From Kosakonia arachidis (GTDB lineage Bacteria; Pseudomonadota; Gammaproteobacteria; Enterobacterales; Enterobacteriaceae): a stretch of DNA of 64,000 bases. The position numbers and the translations under genes were made by a program. The notes below the pieces were generated by a model. That model did no database searches. It worked only from the letters and a program-made list of their open reading frames with translations, and had not been told where the DNA came from. Below, in pieces: positions 50,646 to 59,937 of the stretch; within the stretch, counting starts at the first letter, position 1; every line of letters begins with the position of its first letter. The stretch covers positions 62,001-126,000 of the forward strand of contig NZ_FPAU01000004.1 in NCBI RefSeq assembly GCF_900116535.1, given 5' to 3'.

Positions 50646-52257
50646 CTTCTGCCTCCTTTTCCAGACCACATAATCCCTGGTAAACCCAACGAGTGAACTC
50701 GCTTTCACGCAGGGCATCGCCCCAGGCCACCGGTTTCACACCTTTCCAGCGCTCATTAAGGAAATCGTTCAACTGGCTGAGAGACTCGGTTTCGCTGGTA
50801 ACATGCAGACGGTTTAACAACCCGGCGGCGCGACAGGCACATAACTCACCCTGGCAGGTGCCCATGCCGACGCGTGTGCGGCGGCGCAAATCGAGCAGCG
50901 AATGGACATTCAGGTTTTCCACGGCGTACTGCACTTCGCCCGCCGTCACGGCTTCACATTCGCAGACCAGGCTGCGGTTATGACGATCGCTGCCGAGCCA
51001 GCCAGGCGTGCGATCGCCGTGACGATAAACCGCAGAACCGCGCAGTGGCGTTGGCAGTGAGATGACTTTTTTCAGCGTTTGTTCGGTTGATTCCCGTGAG
51101 CCTGGCAGCGGTGTGGAGGCGGTGGTGCAGGTTGCGCTGTGGTTCAGCTTACGGCAGACAGCGTCCGTTGCCCATTCGGCCATCAGGCGGTAAGTCATTA
51201 GTTTACCGCCCGTAATGGTGATAAACCCTTCCAGCCCGTCGCGCTGCGCATGATCCAGCAGCACAATGCCGCGGCTGACATTGCGACCGCTCGGATCGTC
51301 GTCGCTGGCTACCAGTGGACGCACACCCGCATAGGCGCGCAGAATGCGCGTTTGCGCCATGACCGGCGCCAGTTTTTCCCCTTCGCGCAGTAAAATATCC
51401 ACCTCTTCTGGCGTCACGCGGACGTTATCGATATCGGCGTAATCAATGTGCGTGGAGGTGGTACCGATCAGCGAAATGGTGTCACCAGGCACCAGAATAT
51501 CGGCATCGGCAGGTTTGCGGCAGCGGTTAATAACCCGCTGATTGATTCGGTGATCGAGAATTAATAACGCGCCTTTGGCGGGGAACATGCGAATGCGCAG
51601 ATCGGCATATTCCGCGATGCGCTGGCCCCAGATCCCGGCGGCGTTCACCACTACCGGCGCGTAAAGCTGCAGATTTTCGCCGCTGGCAGGATGCCAGAGA
51701 TTAACGCCACTCACGCGATCGCCATGGCGAATCAATCCGCACACTTCGTGGCCGGTAAGGATTTTTGCTCCGTGCTCACGCGCATCCAGCATATTGCTGG
51801 CGGTCAGGCGGAAGGGATCAACCGTCCCATCCGGTACGCGTACGGCGCCAAGCAGTATTGGGTTAACGCTCGGTTCTAACTGCCGCGCTTCCTGCGGCGA
51901 AATCGCCTGTGCCGGAATGCCAGCCTGCTGGCAGCAATCTATAAACTGGCGTTGATAGACCAAATCATCCTCCGGCAGCGTAATGAACAGACCATCGGTG
52001 GGTTCAACGCAGTGGCGGGCAATGCGTTTGAGGATTTGGTTCTCTGCAATACATTCGCGCGCAGATTCATTATCGGTGACCGCATAGCGTGCGCCGCTAT
52101 GCAGCAGCCCATGGTTGCGACCGGTTGCACCGGTAGCGATATCGTGACGTTCGATCAGTACCGCGCGCAGTCCGCGCAGGGCGCAATCACGGGCTATCCC
52201 GGCACCGGTAGCTCCGCCGCCAATAATGATCACATCATAATCAGGAGAGTTATGCAT
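50635..52257 (-). CDS. glpA: Anaerobic glycerol-3-phosphate dehydrogenase subunit A
   Basis: The 540-residue FAD-dependent catalytic subunit oxidises sn-glycerol-3-phosphate to dihydroxyacetone phosphate during anaerobic growth. YDVIIIGGGATGAGIARDCALRG is the FAD-binding motif, and GRNHGLLHSGARYAV and GFITITGGKLMTYRLMAEWATDAVC are family signatures. The C-terminal BFD-like [2Fe-2S] region shows CECEAVTAGEVQYA and GMGTCQGELCACR. The start at 52257 has AGGGA seven bases upstream; the in-frame ATG at 52344 lies in the promoter region. Confidence 0.97.
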   Translation of the reverse strand: MHNSPDYDVIIIGGGATGAGIARDCALRGLRAVLIERHDIATGATGRNHGLLHSGARYAVTDNESARECIAENQILKRIARHCVEPTDGLFITLPEDDLVYQRQFIDCCQQAGIPAQAISPQEARQLEPSVNPILLGAVRVPDGTVDPFRLTASNMLDAREHGAKILTGHEVCGLIRHGDRVSGVNLWHPASGENLQLYAPVVVNAAGIWGQRIAEYADLRIRMFPAKGALLILDHRINQRVINRCRKPADADILVPGDTISLIGTTSTHIDYADIDNVRVTPEEVDILLREGEKLAPVMAQTRILRAYAGVRPLVASDDDPSGRNVSRGIVLLDHAQRDGLEGFITITGGKLMTYRLMAEWATDAVCRKLNHSATCTTASTPLPGSRESTEQTLKKVISLPTPLRGSAVYRHGDRTPGWLGSDRHNRSLVCECEAVTAGEVQYAVENLNVHSLLDLRRRTRVGMGTCQGELCACRAAGLLNRLHVTSETESLSQLNDFLNERWKGVKPVAWGDALRESEFTRWVYQGLCGLEKEAEDEI

Positions 52258-52530
52258 CCTGGCGTCCCTGTGGGTGACTTTCAGATACAACCATTTAGCC
52301 ACATTATAAGTATGGTTTGTTTGATATCGCGCATATTCGAGCAAATAACGAAAGTGAAAAGCGCTTTCATGCGTGGAATTAGACTCTTGTCATATTTCTG
52401 TAACATTAATTGCGACGACATGTTTTCTCTACGTAAAACTTTCTCTACAATTCGCCGCGAATAACTTTTGTCATGTTCGTTTTCACTCATTACTGAACGA
52501 AATGAGTTTCACCGAGCCACGGAGGCCGCT
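52258..52530. promoter_or_regulatory. glpA-glpT divergent promoter region with candidate GlpR half-sites
   Basis: The 273-base gap contains ATGTTCGTTT at 52473-52482 and TGAACGAAAT at 52494-52503, which resemble halves of the GlpR operator (ATGTTCG...CGAACAT) in opposite orientation. A near-palindrome TGAAAAGCGCTTTCA lies at 52355-52369. In E. coli GlpR and CRP bind between the two operons, with ArcA and FNR on the glpA side. A glpT ribosome-binding GGAGG is at 52521-52525. Confidence 0.5.
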
Positions 52531-53883
52531 ATGTTGAGTATTTTTAAACCCGCACCCCATCTTTCGCGTCTGCCGGATGCACAAATCGACCCGCTGTACC
52601 GGCGACTGCGCTGGCAAATTTTCCTCGGTATTTTTTTTGGTTACGCTGCCTACTATCTGGTACGTAAAAACTTTGCCCTGGCCATGCCATACCTCGTTGA
52701 ACAGGGGTTCTCCCGTGGCGATCTGGGGTTCGCGCTGTCGGGTATCTCGATTGCCTACGGTTTTTCAAAATTCATCATGGGCTCGGTATCGGATCGTTCG
52801 AATCCGCGCATGTTTCTGCCTACCGGGCTGATTCTTGCTGCCGCCGTGATGCTGTTTATGGGCTTTGTGCCATGGGCAACCTCAAGCATTATGACCATGT
52901 TTGTGCTGCTTTTTTTATGCGGTTGGTTCCAGGGAATGGGGTGGCCGCCGTGCGGACGTACTATGGTGCACTGGTGGTCACAGAAGGAACGTGGTGGCAT
53001 TGTTTCTGTGTGGAACTGTGCGCATAACGTTGGCGGCGGCATTCCGCCACTGCTGTTTTTGCTGGGGATGGCCTGGTTTAACGACTGGCATGCGGCGCTG
53101 TATATGCCAGCCTTTGGTGCGATTCTGGTAGCGATTATCGCCTTTGCACTGATGCGTGATACCCCGCAATCGTGCGGTTTGCCGCCGATTGAAGAGTACA
53201 AAAACGACTACCCGGACGATTACAGCGACAAGCACGAAGAAGAGCTGTCGGCGAAGCAGATTTTTATGCAGTACATTCTGCCGAACAAGCTGTTGTGGTA
53301 TATCGCCGTGGCTAATGTGTTCGTGTACCTGTTGCGCTACGGTATTCTCGACTGGTCGCCAACTTACCTGAAAGAAGTGAAGCACTTCGCGCTGGATAAA
53401 TCCTCGTGGGCCTATTTTCTGTATGAGTACGCCGGTATTCCCGGCACGCTGCTCTGCGGCTGGATGTCGGACAAAGTGTTCCGTGGCAATCGCGGCGCGA
53501 CCGGCGTGTTCTTTATGACTTTGGTGACGATCGCGACTATCGTTTACTGGCTGAACCCGGCAGGCAATCCGACGGTAGATATGGTCTGTATGATCGTCAT
53601 TGGTTTCCTGATTTATGGCCCGGTGATGCTGATTGGCCTGCATGCGCTGGAACTGGCACCGAAAAAAGCGGCGGGTACGGCAGCCGGGTTTACCGGCTTA
53701 TTTGGCTACCTCGGCGGTTCTGTCGCCGCCAGCGCCATTGTCGGTTATACCGTTGATTTCTTCGGCTGGGATGGCGGTTTTATGGTGATGATCGGCGGCA
53801 GTATTCTCGCCGTTTTGTTGCTGATTATCGTGATGCTGGGCGAAAAACGTCACCATGCTGAGATACTGACGCGCCGTCAGTAA
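52531..53883 (+). CDS. glpT: Glycerol-3-phosphate:phosphate antiporter GlpT
   Basis: A 450-residue major-facilitator protein with 12 transmembrane helices that exchanges glycerol-3-phosphate for inorganic phosphate and also admits fosfomycin. The N-terminus [15 protein letters not shown] and the [24 protein letters not shown] helix contain the substrate-binding arginine near residue 45; [15 protein letters not shown] and the second half motif with NxxR/GYAGIPG are conserved. GGAGG lies five bases upstream of the ATG. glpQ follows after 12 bases. Confidence 0.97.
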   Translation: MLSIFKPAPHLSRLPDAQIDPLYRRLRWQIFLGIFFGYAAYYLVRKNFALAMPYLVEQGFSRGDLGFALSGISIAYGFSKFIMGSVSDRSNPRMFLPTGLILAAAVMLFMGFVPWATSSIMTMFVLLFLCGWFQGMGWPPCGRTMVHWWSQKERGGIVSVWNCAHNVGGGIPPLLFLLGMAWFNDWHAALYMPAFGAILVAIIAFALMRDTPQSCGLPPIEEYKNDYPDDYSDKHEEELSAKQIFMQYILPNKLLWYIAVANVFVYLLRYGILDWSPTYLKEVKHFALDKSSWAYFLYEYAGIPGTLLCGWMSDKVFRGNRGATGVFFMTLVTIATIVYWLNPAGNPTVDMVCMIVIGFLIYGPVMLIGLHALELAPKKAAGTAAGFTGLFGYLGGSVAASAIVGYTVDFFGWDGGFMVMIGGSILAVLLLIIVMLGEKRHHAEILTRRQ

Positions 53884-53895
53884 AAGGAAGAGCAG

Positions 53896-54960
53896 ATGAA
53901 AACCACATTTACCCGCATCACAACCGGCCTGCTGCTGGCCGGTTTATTTGCCAGCCATGCGCTGGCGGAAGAGAAAATCGTGATTGCCCATCGTGGCGCA
54001 AGCGGCTATCTGCCGGAGCATACATTACCGGCCAAAGCGATGGCCTATGCGCAGGGTGCTGATTATCTCGAGCAGGATCTGGTGATGACCAAAGACGACC
54101 AGTTGGTTGTTCTGCACGATCATTATCTGGATCGCGTGACCGATGTGGCGGAGCGTTTTCCGCAGCGCGCCCGTAAAGATGGCCGCTTTTACGCCATCGA
54201 CTTTACGCTAGACGAAATCCGTTCGCTGAAGTTTACCGAAGGCTTCGATGTGGAAAACGGCAAGAAAGTGCAACTTTTTCCGGGACGTTTCCCGATGGGC
54301 AAATCGGAATTCCGCATTCATACCTTTGCTGAAGAGATTGAGTTTGTGCAGGGCTTGAACCACTCCACTGGCAAAAATGTTGGTATCTACCCAGAAATCA
54401 AAGCGCCGTGGTTCCATCATCAGGAAGGTAAGGACATTGCCGCGAAAACGCTGGAAGTGCTGAAAAAGTACGGTTACACCAGCAAAAAAGACAAAGTCTA
54501 CCTGCAATGTTTTGATGCCGATGAGCTGAAGCGCATTAAACATGAGCTGGAGCCGAAGATGGGAATGGATCTCAATCTGGTGCAACTGATTGCCTATACC
54601 AAATGGCATGAAACCCAGCAAAAACAGTCGGAGGGTAAATGGGTGAATTACAACTATGACTGGATGCTGCAACCCGGTGCGATGCGGCAGATTGCGCAGT
54701 ATGCCGACGGGATTGGCCCGGATTACCATATGCTGGTGGCTAAGGGCTCTACACCGGGCAACGTGAAGCTAACGCAGATGGTAAAAGAGGCGCATGAAAA
54801 TCATTTGCAGGTGCATCCTTTTACCGTCCGTGCGGATCAGCTTCCGCCATATGCCAGCGATGTTAATCAGCTCTATAACGTCTTATACAAACAGGCGGAC
54901 GTGGATGGTCTGTTCACCGATTTTCCCGATAAAGCGGTGCAGTTTTTGAAGGCAAAATAA
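53896..54960 (+). CDS. glpQ: Periplasmic glycerophosphodiester phosphodiesterase GlpQ
   Basis: The 354-residue enzyme has a signal peptide (MKTTFTRITTGLLLAGLFASHALA, cleavage after ALA). It hydrolyses glycerophosphodiesters to glycerol-3-phosphate for GlpT uptake. IAHRGASGYLPEHTLPA and LEQDLVMTKDDQLVVLHDHYLDRVTDVA contain the catalytic histidine pair and calcium ligands of the GDPD TIM barrel; IYPEIKAPWFHH is a third ligand region. It is co-transcribed with glpT and ends at an intrinsic terminator. Confidence 0.97.
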   Translation: MKTTFTRITTGLLLAGLFASHALAEEKIVIAHRGASGYLPEHTLPAKAMAYAQGADYLEQDLVMTKDDQLVVLHDHYLDRVTDVAERFPQRARKDGRFYAIDFTLDEIRSLKFTEGFDVENGKKVQLFPGRFPMGKSEFRIHTFAEEIEFVQGLNHSTGKNVGIYPEIKAPWFHHQEGKDIAAKTLEVLKKYGYTSKKDKVYLQCFDADELKRIKHELEPKMGMDLNLVQLIAYTKWHETQQKQSEGKWVNYNYDWMLQPGAMRQIAQYADGIGPDYHMLVAKGSTPGNVKLTQMVKEAHENHLQVHPFTVRADQLPPYASDVNQLYNVLYKQADVDGLFTDFPDKAVQFLKAK

Positions 54961-54963
54961 AAC

Positions 54964-54989
54964 AAAAGGGCCAGTGAAGGCCCTTTTTT
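54964..54989 (+). terminator. Rho-independent terminator after glpQ
   Basis: AAAAGGGCC and GGCCCTTTT form a stem with an AGTGAA loop followed by more T. The minus-strand arm runs into the yfaE stop codon, so it may serve both convergent genes. Confidence 0.85.
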
Positions 54990-55242
54990 ACATCTCTATC
55001 TCAATATCGCCTTTCGCCCGGCAGCAGCAGGGCAAAATTTCACCTTCGTTAACGAAGGCCAGCGGCCTGGCAATCCAGTCAACCTGACCTGCTACCAGAC
55101 GACAGCGACAGGAACCGCAGTAGCCTTCGCGGCACTGGTACTCCACCTCCACCTGCTGTGACTCCAGTGCCACCAGCAGGGAAGGGTGCTCATCCCGGCA
55201 CAGCACCTCGGTGCCGGAAAGGCGCAGCGTTACGCGGCTCAT
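54988..55242 (-). CDS. yfaE: [2Fe-2S] ferredoxin YfaE
   Basis: The 84-residue plant-type ferredoxin has the ligands in CREGYCGSCRCRLV and the downstream cysteine run LPCCCRAKGDIEIEM. In E. coli YfaE reduces the NrdB diiron site and helps maintain the tyrosyl radical of class Ia ribonucleotide reductase. The start overlaps the nrdB stop by one base, consistent with co-translation in the nrdA-nrdB-yfaE operon. Confidence 0.95.
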   Translation of the reverse strand: MSRVTLRLSGTEVLCRDEHPSLLVALESQQVEVEYQCREGYCGSCRCRLVAGQVDWIARPLAFVNEGEILPCCCRAKGDIEIEM

Positions 55243-56372
55243 CAGAGCTGGAAGCTGCTCAAATCGTCGGTATCGACTTCAGAATCAATCTGACCGACAA
55301 GGTAGGAACTGACTTCCACTTCCTGCGGTGCCACCTGCACGTTATCGGAAACCAGCCAGGTGTTGATCCACGGAATCGGGTTTGAACGCGTCTGGAACGG
55401 CAGATCGAGGCCAACCGCCTGCATGCGGATGTTAGTAATATACTCGACGTATTGGCAGAGAATGTCTTTGTTCAGACCGATCATTGAACCGCCCTGGAAC
55501 AGGTATTCTGCCCACTCTTTTTCTTGTAATGCCGCCTGCACGAACAGGTCATAGCATGCCTGTTTGCACTCTTCGGCAATCTCTGCCATTTCTGGATCGT
55601 CAACGCCAGAGCGCAGCAGATTCAGCATATGCTGAGTGCCGGTCAGGTGCAGTGCTTCATCGCGGGCAATCAGGCGGATGATTTTGGCGTTACCTTCCAT
55701 CAGTTCGCGCTCGGCAAAGGCAAAGGAGCAGGCGAAGCTGACATAGAAGCGAATCGCTTCCAGCGCGTTAACGCTCATCAGGCACAGGTAGAGTTTCTTT
55801 TTCAGCTCGCGCAGGTTCACGGTAACGGTTTTGCCGTTCACGGTGTGTGTCCCTTCGCCCAGCAGGTGCCAGTAGCTGGTCATTTCAATCAGTTCATCAT
55901 AGAAATGCGAGATGCCTTCTGCACGCTTGAGGATCTGCTCGTTCGTGACGATATCGTCAAACACCACCGCCGGATCGTTAACGATGTTGCGGATGATGTG
56001 GGTGTAAGAGCGGGAGTGGATGGTTTCGGAAAATGCCCACGTCTCGACCCAGGTTTCCAGTTCCGGAATGGAGATCAGCGGCAGCAGCGCGACGTTCGGG
56101 CTACGCCCCTGGATGGAGTCCAGCAGCGTCTGGTATTTCAGGTTGCTGATAAAAATATGTTTTTCGTGCTCTGGCAGCGCCTGGAAATCGATACGGTCGC
56201 GGGAAACATCAACTTCTTCCGGACGCCAGAAGAAGGAGAGTTGTTTTTCAATCAGCTTTTCAAAGATGTCATATTTTTGCTGATCGTAGCGCGCCACGTT
56301 AACCGGCTGGCCAAAGAACATCGGCTCCAGTAGCTGATTGTTTTTCGTCTGTGAAAAAGTGGTGTAAGCCAT
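55242..56372 (-). CDS. nrdB: Ribonucleoside-diphosphate reductase class Ia, beta subunit
   Basis: The 376-residue radical-generating subunit carries the diiron-tyrosyl cofactor. Conserved helices are visible as [41 protein letters not shown] with a carboxylate and the histidine ligand plus the radical tyrosine (near residue 122), and [32 protein letters not shown] with the later glutamate and histidine ligands. The C-terminal tail DDLSSFQL is the region that binds NrdA. It is separated from nrdA by 50 bases with a GC-rich hairpin. Confidence 0.98.
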   Translation of the reverse strand: MAYTTFSQTKNNQLLEPMFFGQPVNVARYDQQKYDIFEKLIEKQLSFFWRPEEVDVSRDRIDFQALPEHEKHIFISNLKYQTLLDSIQGRSPNVALLPLISIPELETWVETWAFSETIHSRSYTHIIRNIVNDPAVVFDDIVTNEQILKRAEGISHFYDELIEMTSYWHLLGEGTHTVNGKTVTVNLRELKKKLYLCLMSVNALEAIRFYVSFACSFAFAERELMEGNAKIIRLIARDEALHLTGTQHMLNLLRSGVDDPEMAEIAEECKQACYDLFVQAALQEKEWAEYLFQGGSMIGLNKDILCQYVEYITNIRMQAVGLDLPFQTRSNPIPWINTWLVSDNVQVAPQEVEVSSYLVGQIDSEVDTDDLSSFQL

Positions 56373-56399
56373 GAAAGTGTCCTGTCTTGCGAAAGAAAA

Positions 56400-56417
56400 G
56401 GGCGGGTTTCCCCGCCC
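56400..56417 (-). terminator. Hairpin between nrdA and nrdB
   Basis: GGGCGGG and CCCGCCC form a 7-bp GC stem with a TTTC loop; on the coding strand it is followed by TTTTCTTTCG. It looks like an attenuator or mRNA-stabilising stem in the 50-base intercistronic gap. Confidence 0.6.
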
Positions 56418-56422
56418 CTTCG

Positions 56423-58708
56423 TTAGATCTTACATGCGCCGCTTTCGCAGCCATCGTCCTGGATGGAAGGCACAAGGTCATCCTGGGCATCTTCTGCGCC
56501 ATCGCGAGTGTTTTGATAGTAGAGCGTTTTCACACCAAATTTGTAGGCGGTGAGCAAGTCTTTCAGTAATTGCTGCATCGGCACTTTGCCTGACGTGAAA
56601 CGGTTCGGATCGTAGTTGGTGTTCGCCGAGATCGACTGATCAATAAACTTCTGCATAATGCCGACCAGTTGCAGATAGCCGTCATTGTTCGGCATTTCCC
56701 ACAGGAGCTCGTAAGCGGTGCTCAGTTTTTCGTAGTCCGGCACGACCTGGCGCAGAATACCATCTTTCGACGCCTTGATGCTCACATGGCCGCGCGGCGG
56801 TTCGATACCGTTGGTGGCGTTGGAGATCTGCGATGACGTTTCAGACGGCATCAACGCAGAGAGCGTCGAGTTACGCAGACCGTGCGTTTTAATGGATTCA
56901 CGAAGTGCTTCCCAGTCGTAATGCAGCGGTTCGTTGGTAATAGCGTCGAGATCTTTCTTGTAAGTATCGATCGGCAAAATACCCTGCGAATAGGTGGTTT
57001 CGTTGAACCACGGGCATGCGCCTTGCTCTTTCGCCAGCTCGTTAGACGCTTTCAGCAGCCAGTACTGAATGGCCTCGAAGGTCTGATGCGTCAGGTTATT
57101 GGCACTGCCGTCGGAGTAACGTTTGCCGTTCTTCGCCAGCCAATAAGCAAAGTTGATCACGCCGATACCCAGTGTACGACGGCCCATGGCGCCACGTTTG
57201 GCGGCCAGGATCGGGTAATCCTGGTAATCCAGCAGAGCGTCGAGAGCGCGTACCGCAAGCGTTGCCAGCTCTTCCAACTCGTCGAGGTTTTTGATGGCGC
57301 CGAGGTTAAAAGCAGACAGTGTGCAGAGTGCGATTTCACCGTTTTCATCGTTAACGTCTTCCAACGGCTTGGTCGGCAAAGCGATTTCGAGGCACAAGTT
57401 GGACTGACGCACTGGCGCGACCTTCGGGTCGAACGGGCTGTGAGTGTTGCAGTGGTCGACGTTCTGGATGTAGATACGGCCCGTTGAGGCACGTTCCTGC
57501 ATCATCAGCGAGAACAGTTCCACCGCTTTGATGCGCTGCTTACGGATGCTGTCGTCTTTCTCATATTGCGTGTACAGACGTTCGAACTCGTCCTGATCGG
57601 CGAAGAACGCGTCGTACAAACCTGGGACGTCAGACGGGCTGAACAGCGTGATCTCTTCACCTTTCAACAGACGGGTGTACATCAGTTTGTTGATCTGTAC
57701 GCCGTAGTCCATGTGACGCACGCGGTTACCTTCCACGCCGCGGTTGTTTTTCAGTACCAGCAGGCTTTCGACTTCCAGATGCCATATAGGGTAGAACAGG
57801 GTGGCGGCGCCACCGCGTACACCGCCCTGCGAGCAGGATTTTACCGCCGTCTGGAAATGCTTGTAGAACGGAATACAACCGGTATGGAACGCTTCACCAC
57901 CTCGGATCGGGCTACCCAGCGCACGAATGCGACCGGCGTTGATGCCGATACCCGCACGCTGGGAAACGTATTTCACAATTGCGCTGGAGGTGGCATTGAT
58001 GGAATCCAGGCTGTCGCCGCACTCAATCAGTACGCAGGAGCTGAACTGACGCGTCGGGGTACGCACGCCAGACATAATCGGCGTCGGCAGCGAAATTTTG
58101 AACGTGGATACCGCATCATAGAAACGCTTCACGTAGTCCAGACGTGTTTCGCGTGGGTAGTTCGAGAACAGGCAGGCGGCAACCAAAATATAGAGGAACT
58201 GCGCGCTCTCGTAGATTTCGCCGGTAACGCGGTTCTGTACCAGGTATTTCCCTTCCAACTGCTTTACGGCGGCATAGGAGAAATTCATATCGCGCCAGTG
58301 ATCGACAAAACCGTCCATCTGCTTGAACTCTTCTTCCGTGTAGTCTTCCAGCAGATGATGATCATATTTGCCCAGTTCGATCATTTTTTTCACGTGGTCG
58401 TACAGCGCTGGCGGTTCAAACTGACCGTAAGCTTTCTTACGCAGGTGGAAAATCGCCAGGCGCGCGGCCAGGTACTGGTAGTCCGGCGCATCGCGGGAGA
58501 TTAAATCCGCTGCGGCCTTAATGATGGTCTCATGAATATCGGAGGTTTTGATCCCGTCGTAAAACTGAATATGTGAGCGCAGTTCAACCTGAGAGATGGA
58601 GACGTTACTCAGCCCCTCTGCCGCCCAATCCAGCACTCGATGGATTTTGTCGAGATTGATGCGCTCAGTGCCACCATCGCGTTTTGTCACCAGCAGACTC
58701 TGATTCAT
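56423..58708 (-). CDS. nrdA: Ribonucleoside-diphosphate reductase class Ia, alpha subunit
   Basis: The 761-residue catalytic subunit equals the E. coli length. An N-terminal ATP-cone (about 5-95, [15 protein letters not shown]) gives allosteric activity control. The active-site cysteine triad and glutamate are in [27 protein letters not shown] and related strands, and the redox-active tail is CESGACKI with Cys754 and Cys759. AGGT lies eight bases before the ATG. Two DnaA boxes and NrdR-like boxes lie upstream. Confidence 0.98.
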   Translation of the reverse strand: MNQSLLVTKRDGGTERINLDKIHRVLDWAAEGLSNVSISQVELRSHIQFYDGIKTSDIHETIIKAAADLISRDAPDYQYLAARLAIFHLRKKAYGQFEPPALYDHVKKMIELGKYDHHLLEDYTEEEFKQMDGFVDHWRDMNFSYAAVKQLEGKYLVQNRVTGEIYESAQFLYILVAACLFSNYPRETRLDYVKRFYDAVSTFKISLPTPIMSGVRTPTRQFSSCVLIECGDSLDSINATSSAIVKYVSQRAGIGINAGRIRALGSPIRGGEAFHTGCIPFYKHFQTAVKSCSQGGVRGGAATLFYPIWHLEVESLLVLKNNRGVEGNRVRHMDYGVQINKLMYTRLLKGEEITLFSPSDVPGLYDAFFADQDEFERLYTQYEKDDSIRKQRIKAVELFSLMMQERASTGRIYIQNVDHCNTHSPFDPKVAPVRQSNLCLEIALPTKPLEDVNDENGEIALCTLSAFNLGAIKNLDELEELATLAVRALDALLDYQDYPILAAKRGAMGRRTLGIGVINFAYWLAKNGKRYSDGSANNLTHQTFEAIQYWLLKASNELAKEQGACPWFNETTYSQGILPIDTYKKDLDAITNEPLHYDWEALRESIKTHGLRNSTLSALMPSETSSQISNATNGIEPPRGHVSIKASKDGILRQVVPDYEKLSTAYELLWEMPNNDGYLQLVGIMQKFIDQSISANTNYDPNRFTSGKVPMQQLLKDLLTAYKFGVKTLYYQNTRDGAEDAQDDLVPSIQDDGCESGACKI

Positions 58709-58744
58709 GTGATTACCTGTCCGTGAAATAAAAGTATCCCCCCA

Positions 58745-58783
58745 TTATCCACAGTTCGTCGCTGTGACTAACTCTGTGGATAA
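58745..58783. promoter_or_regulatory. Inverted pair of DnaA boxes upstream of nrdA
   Basis: TTATCCACA at 58745-58753 and its reverse complement TGTGGATAA at 58775-58783 are perfect consensus R1-type DnaA boxes in opposite orientation, separated by 21 bases, 37-75 bases before the nrdA ATG. DnaA is known to control nrdAB in E. coli in step with replication initiation. Confidence 0.85.
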
Positions 58784-58830
58784 ATACTATATGTAGGGGG
58801 TTTGAGATAAGAGAAACGCTATATGGTGAT
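58784..58830 (-). promoter_or_regulatory. Candidate NrdR boxes upstream of nrdA
   Basis: Two related 9-10 base cores, CTATATGTA starting at 58787 and CTATATGGT starting at 58819, are 32 bases apart (three helical turns). They resemble the NrdR box pair, which is spaced by 31-32 bp in enterobacterial nrd promoters. NrdR represses ribonucleotide reductase genes in response to dATP levels. The first core sits directly next to the second DnaA box. Confidence 0.7.
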
Positions 58831-59050
58831 TATTCTAGTAAGGATTCTTTTCAGTACAAGAGTTGATTTTGAGGTTAAATTGAGGTTGCGAAAGCGTAAT
58901 AAACGCTAAGTCCTCATGCCGTAAGGCCTGGCGGGGATGTCAACATTTTGCAAAAAAAAATGAATTTTTGATCGAGTGCTGATTTCTTCATCGGGAAAGG
59001 CAAATGCGCAGCTTGATACTGCGCAATGTTTATAACTTTAACTAATGACC
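58831..59050. other. Non-coding stretch between nrdA regulatory sites and ubiG
   Basis: No gene is visible. In K-12 the yfaL autotransporter lies between nrdA and ubiG; no remnant of a large coding frame remains here. The stretch contains an A-run near 58950 and the hairpin near 59005 described separately. Confidence 0.6.
59005..59025 (-). terminator. Terminator-like hairpin downstream of ubiG
   Basis: TGCGCAG and CTGCGCA form a perfect 7-bp stem with a seven-base loop, followed on the minus strand by TTTGCCTTTCC. It lies 26 bases beyond the ubiG stop. Confidence 0.55.
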
Positions 59051-59779
59051 TTAGTTATCTTTTGCTGTTGTGTGTAACATGTAATTAACATCCACTCCCG
59101 GTCCTAAGGTAAATTTATTCAGCAGCGGATTATAATGCAGCCCCGTTATATGACGTTCCTGAAGCACTGTCTCATCGATCCAGGTTAATAATTCAGCAGG
59201 TTTGATGAATTTCTTCACGTCGTGCGTGCCTTTCGGCACCATGCGCAGCACATATTCTGCCCCAACGACAGCCATCAACCAGGATTTGCCATTGCGGTTA
59301 ATTGTTGAGAAGAAGACGTGGCCGCCCGGTTTAACCAGCTGCGCACAGGCTTTTACCACCGATTGCGGATCGGGTACGTGCTCCAGCATCTCCATGCAGG
59401 TCACCACGTCATACTGCTGCGCGTGTTTCGCGGCATGTTCTTCGACGGTTTCCTGGATATAATCGACCTGCATATCGGATTCCAGTGCATGCAGACGCGC
59501 GACCTGCAGCGGTTCAAAGCCCATATCCAGACCAGTCACCGTTGCGCCTTCCTGTGCCATGCTCTCCGCCAGGATGCCGCCGCCGCAGCCGACATCGAGC
59601 ACCTTTTTACCGAACAGACCGCCAGCATGTTCGCCAATGTAGCCCAGACGCAGCGGGTTAATACGGTGCAAGGGCTTAAACTCCCCCTCTTTATCCCACC
59701 AGCGCGAAGCGACAGCTTCGAATTTGGCGATTTCAGCGTGGTCAACGTTCTGAGCGGCCGGTGTTGTTTCGGCATTCAT
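59051..59779 (-). CDS. ubiG: Ubiquinone biosynthesis O-methyltransferase UbiG
   Basis: The 242-residue class I SAM-dependent methyltransferase performs both O-methylations in ubiquinone synthesis. [16 protein letters not shown] is SAM motif [21 protein letters not shown] is motif II, and [13 protein letters not shown] and [15 protein letters not shown] are motifs post-I and III. The C-terminal membrane-association region [21 protein letters not shown] is conserved. It is divergent from gyrA, as in E. coli. Confidence 0.96.
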   Translation of the reverse strand: MNAETTPAAQNVDHAEIAKFEAVASRWWDKEGEFKPLHRINPLRLGYIGEHAGGLFGKKVLDVGCGGGILAESMAQEGATVTGLDMGFEPLQVARLHALESDMQVDYIQETVEEHAAKHAQQYDVVTCMEMLEHVPDPQSVVKACAQLVKPGGHVFFSTINRNGKSWLMAVVGAEYVLRMVPKGTHDVKKFIKPAELLTWIDETVLQERHITGLHYNPLLNKFTLGPGVDVNYMLHTTAKDN

Positions 59780-59937
59780 GGGCGCATTTACTCCTCTCTC
59801 AATAAGACGTGTGAGTATATCAGGCCGACGGGATGAATAAACCTTTGCGAGGGAGTTATAGATTTACCCGTATCACAGCGGTTGTGTTATAATTTGCGAC
59901 CTTTGAATCCGGGATACAGTAGAGGGATAGCGGTTAG

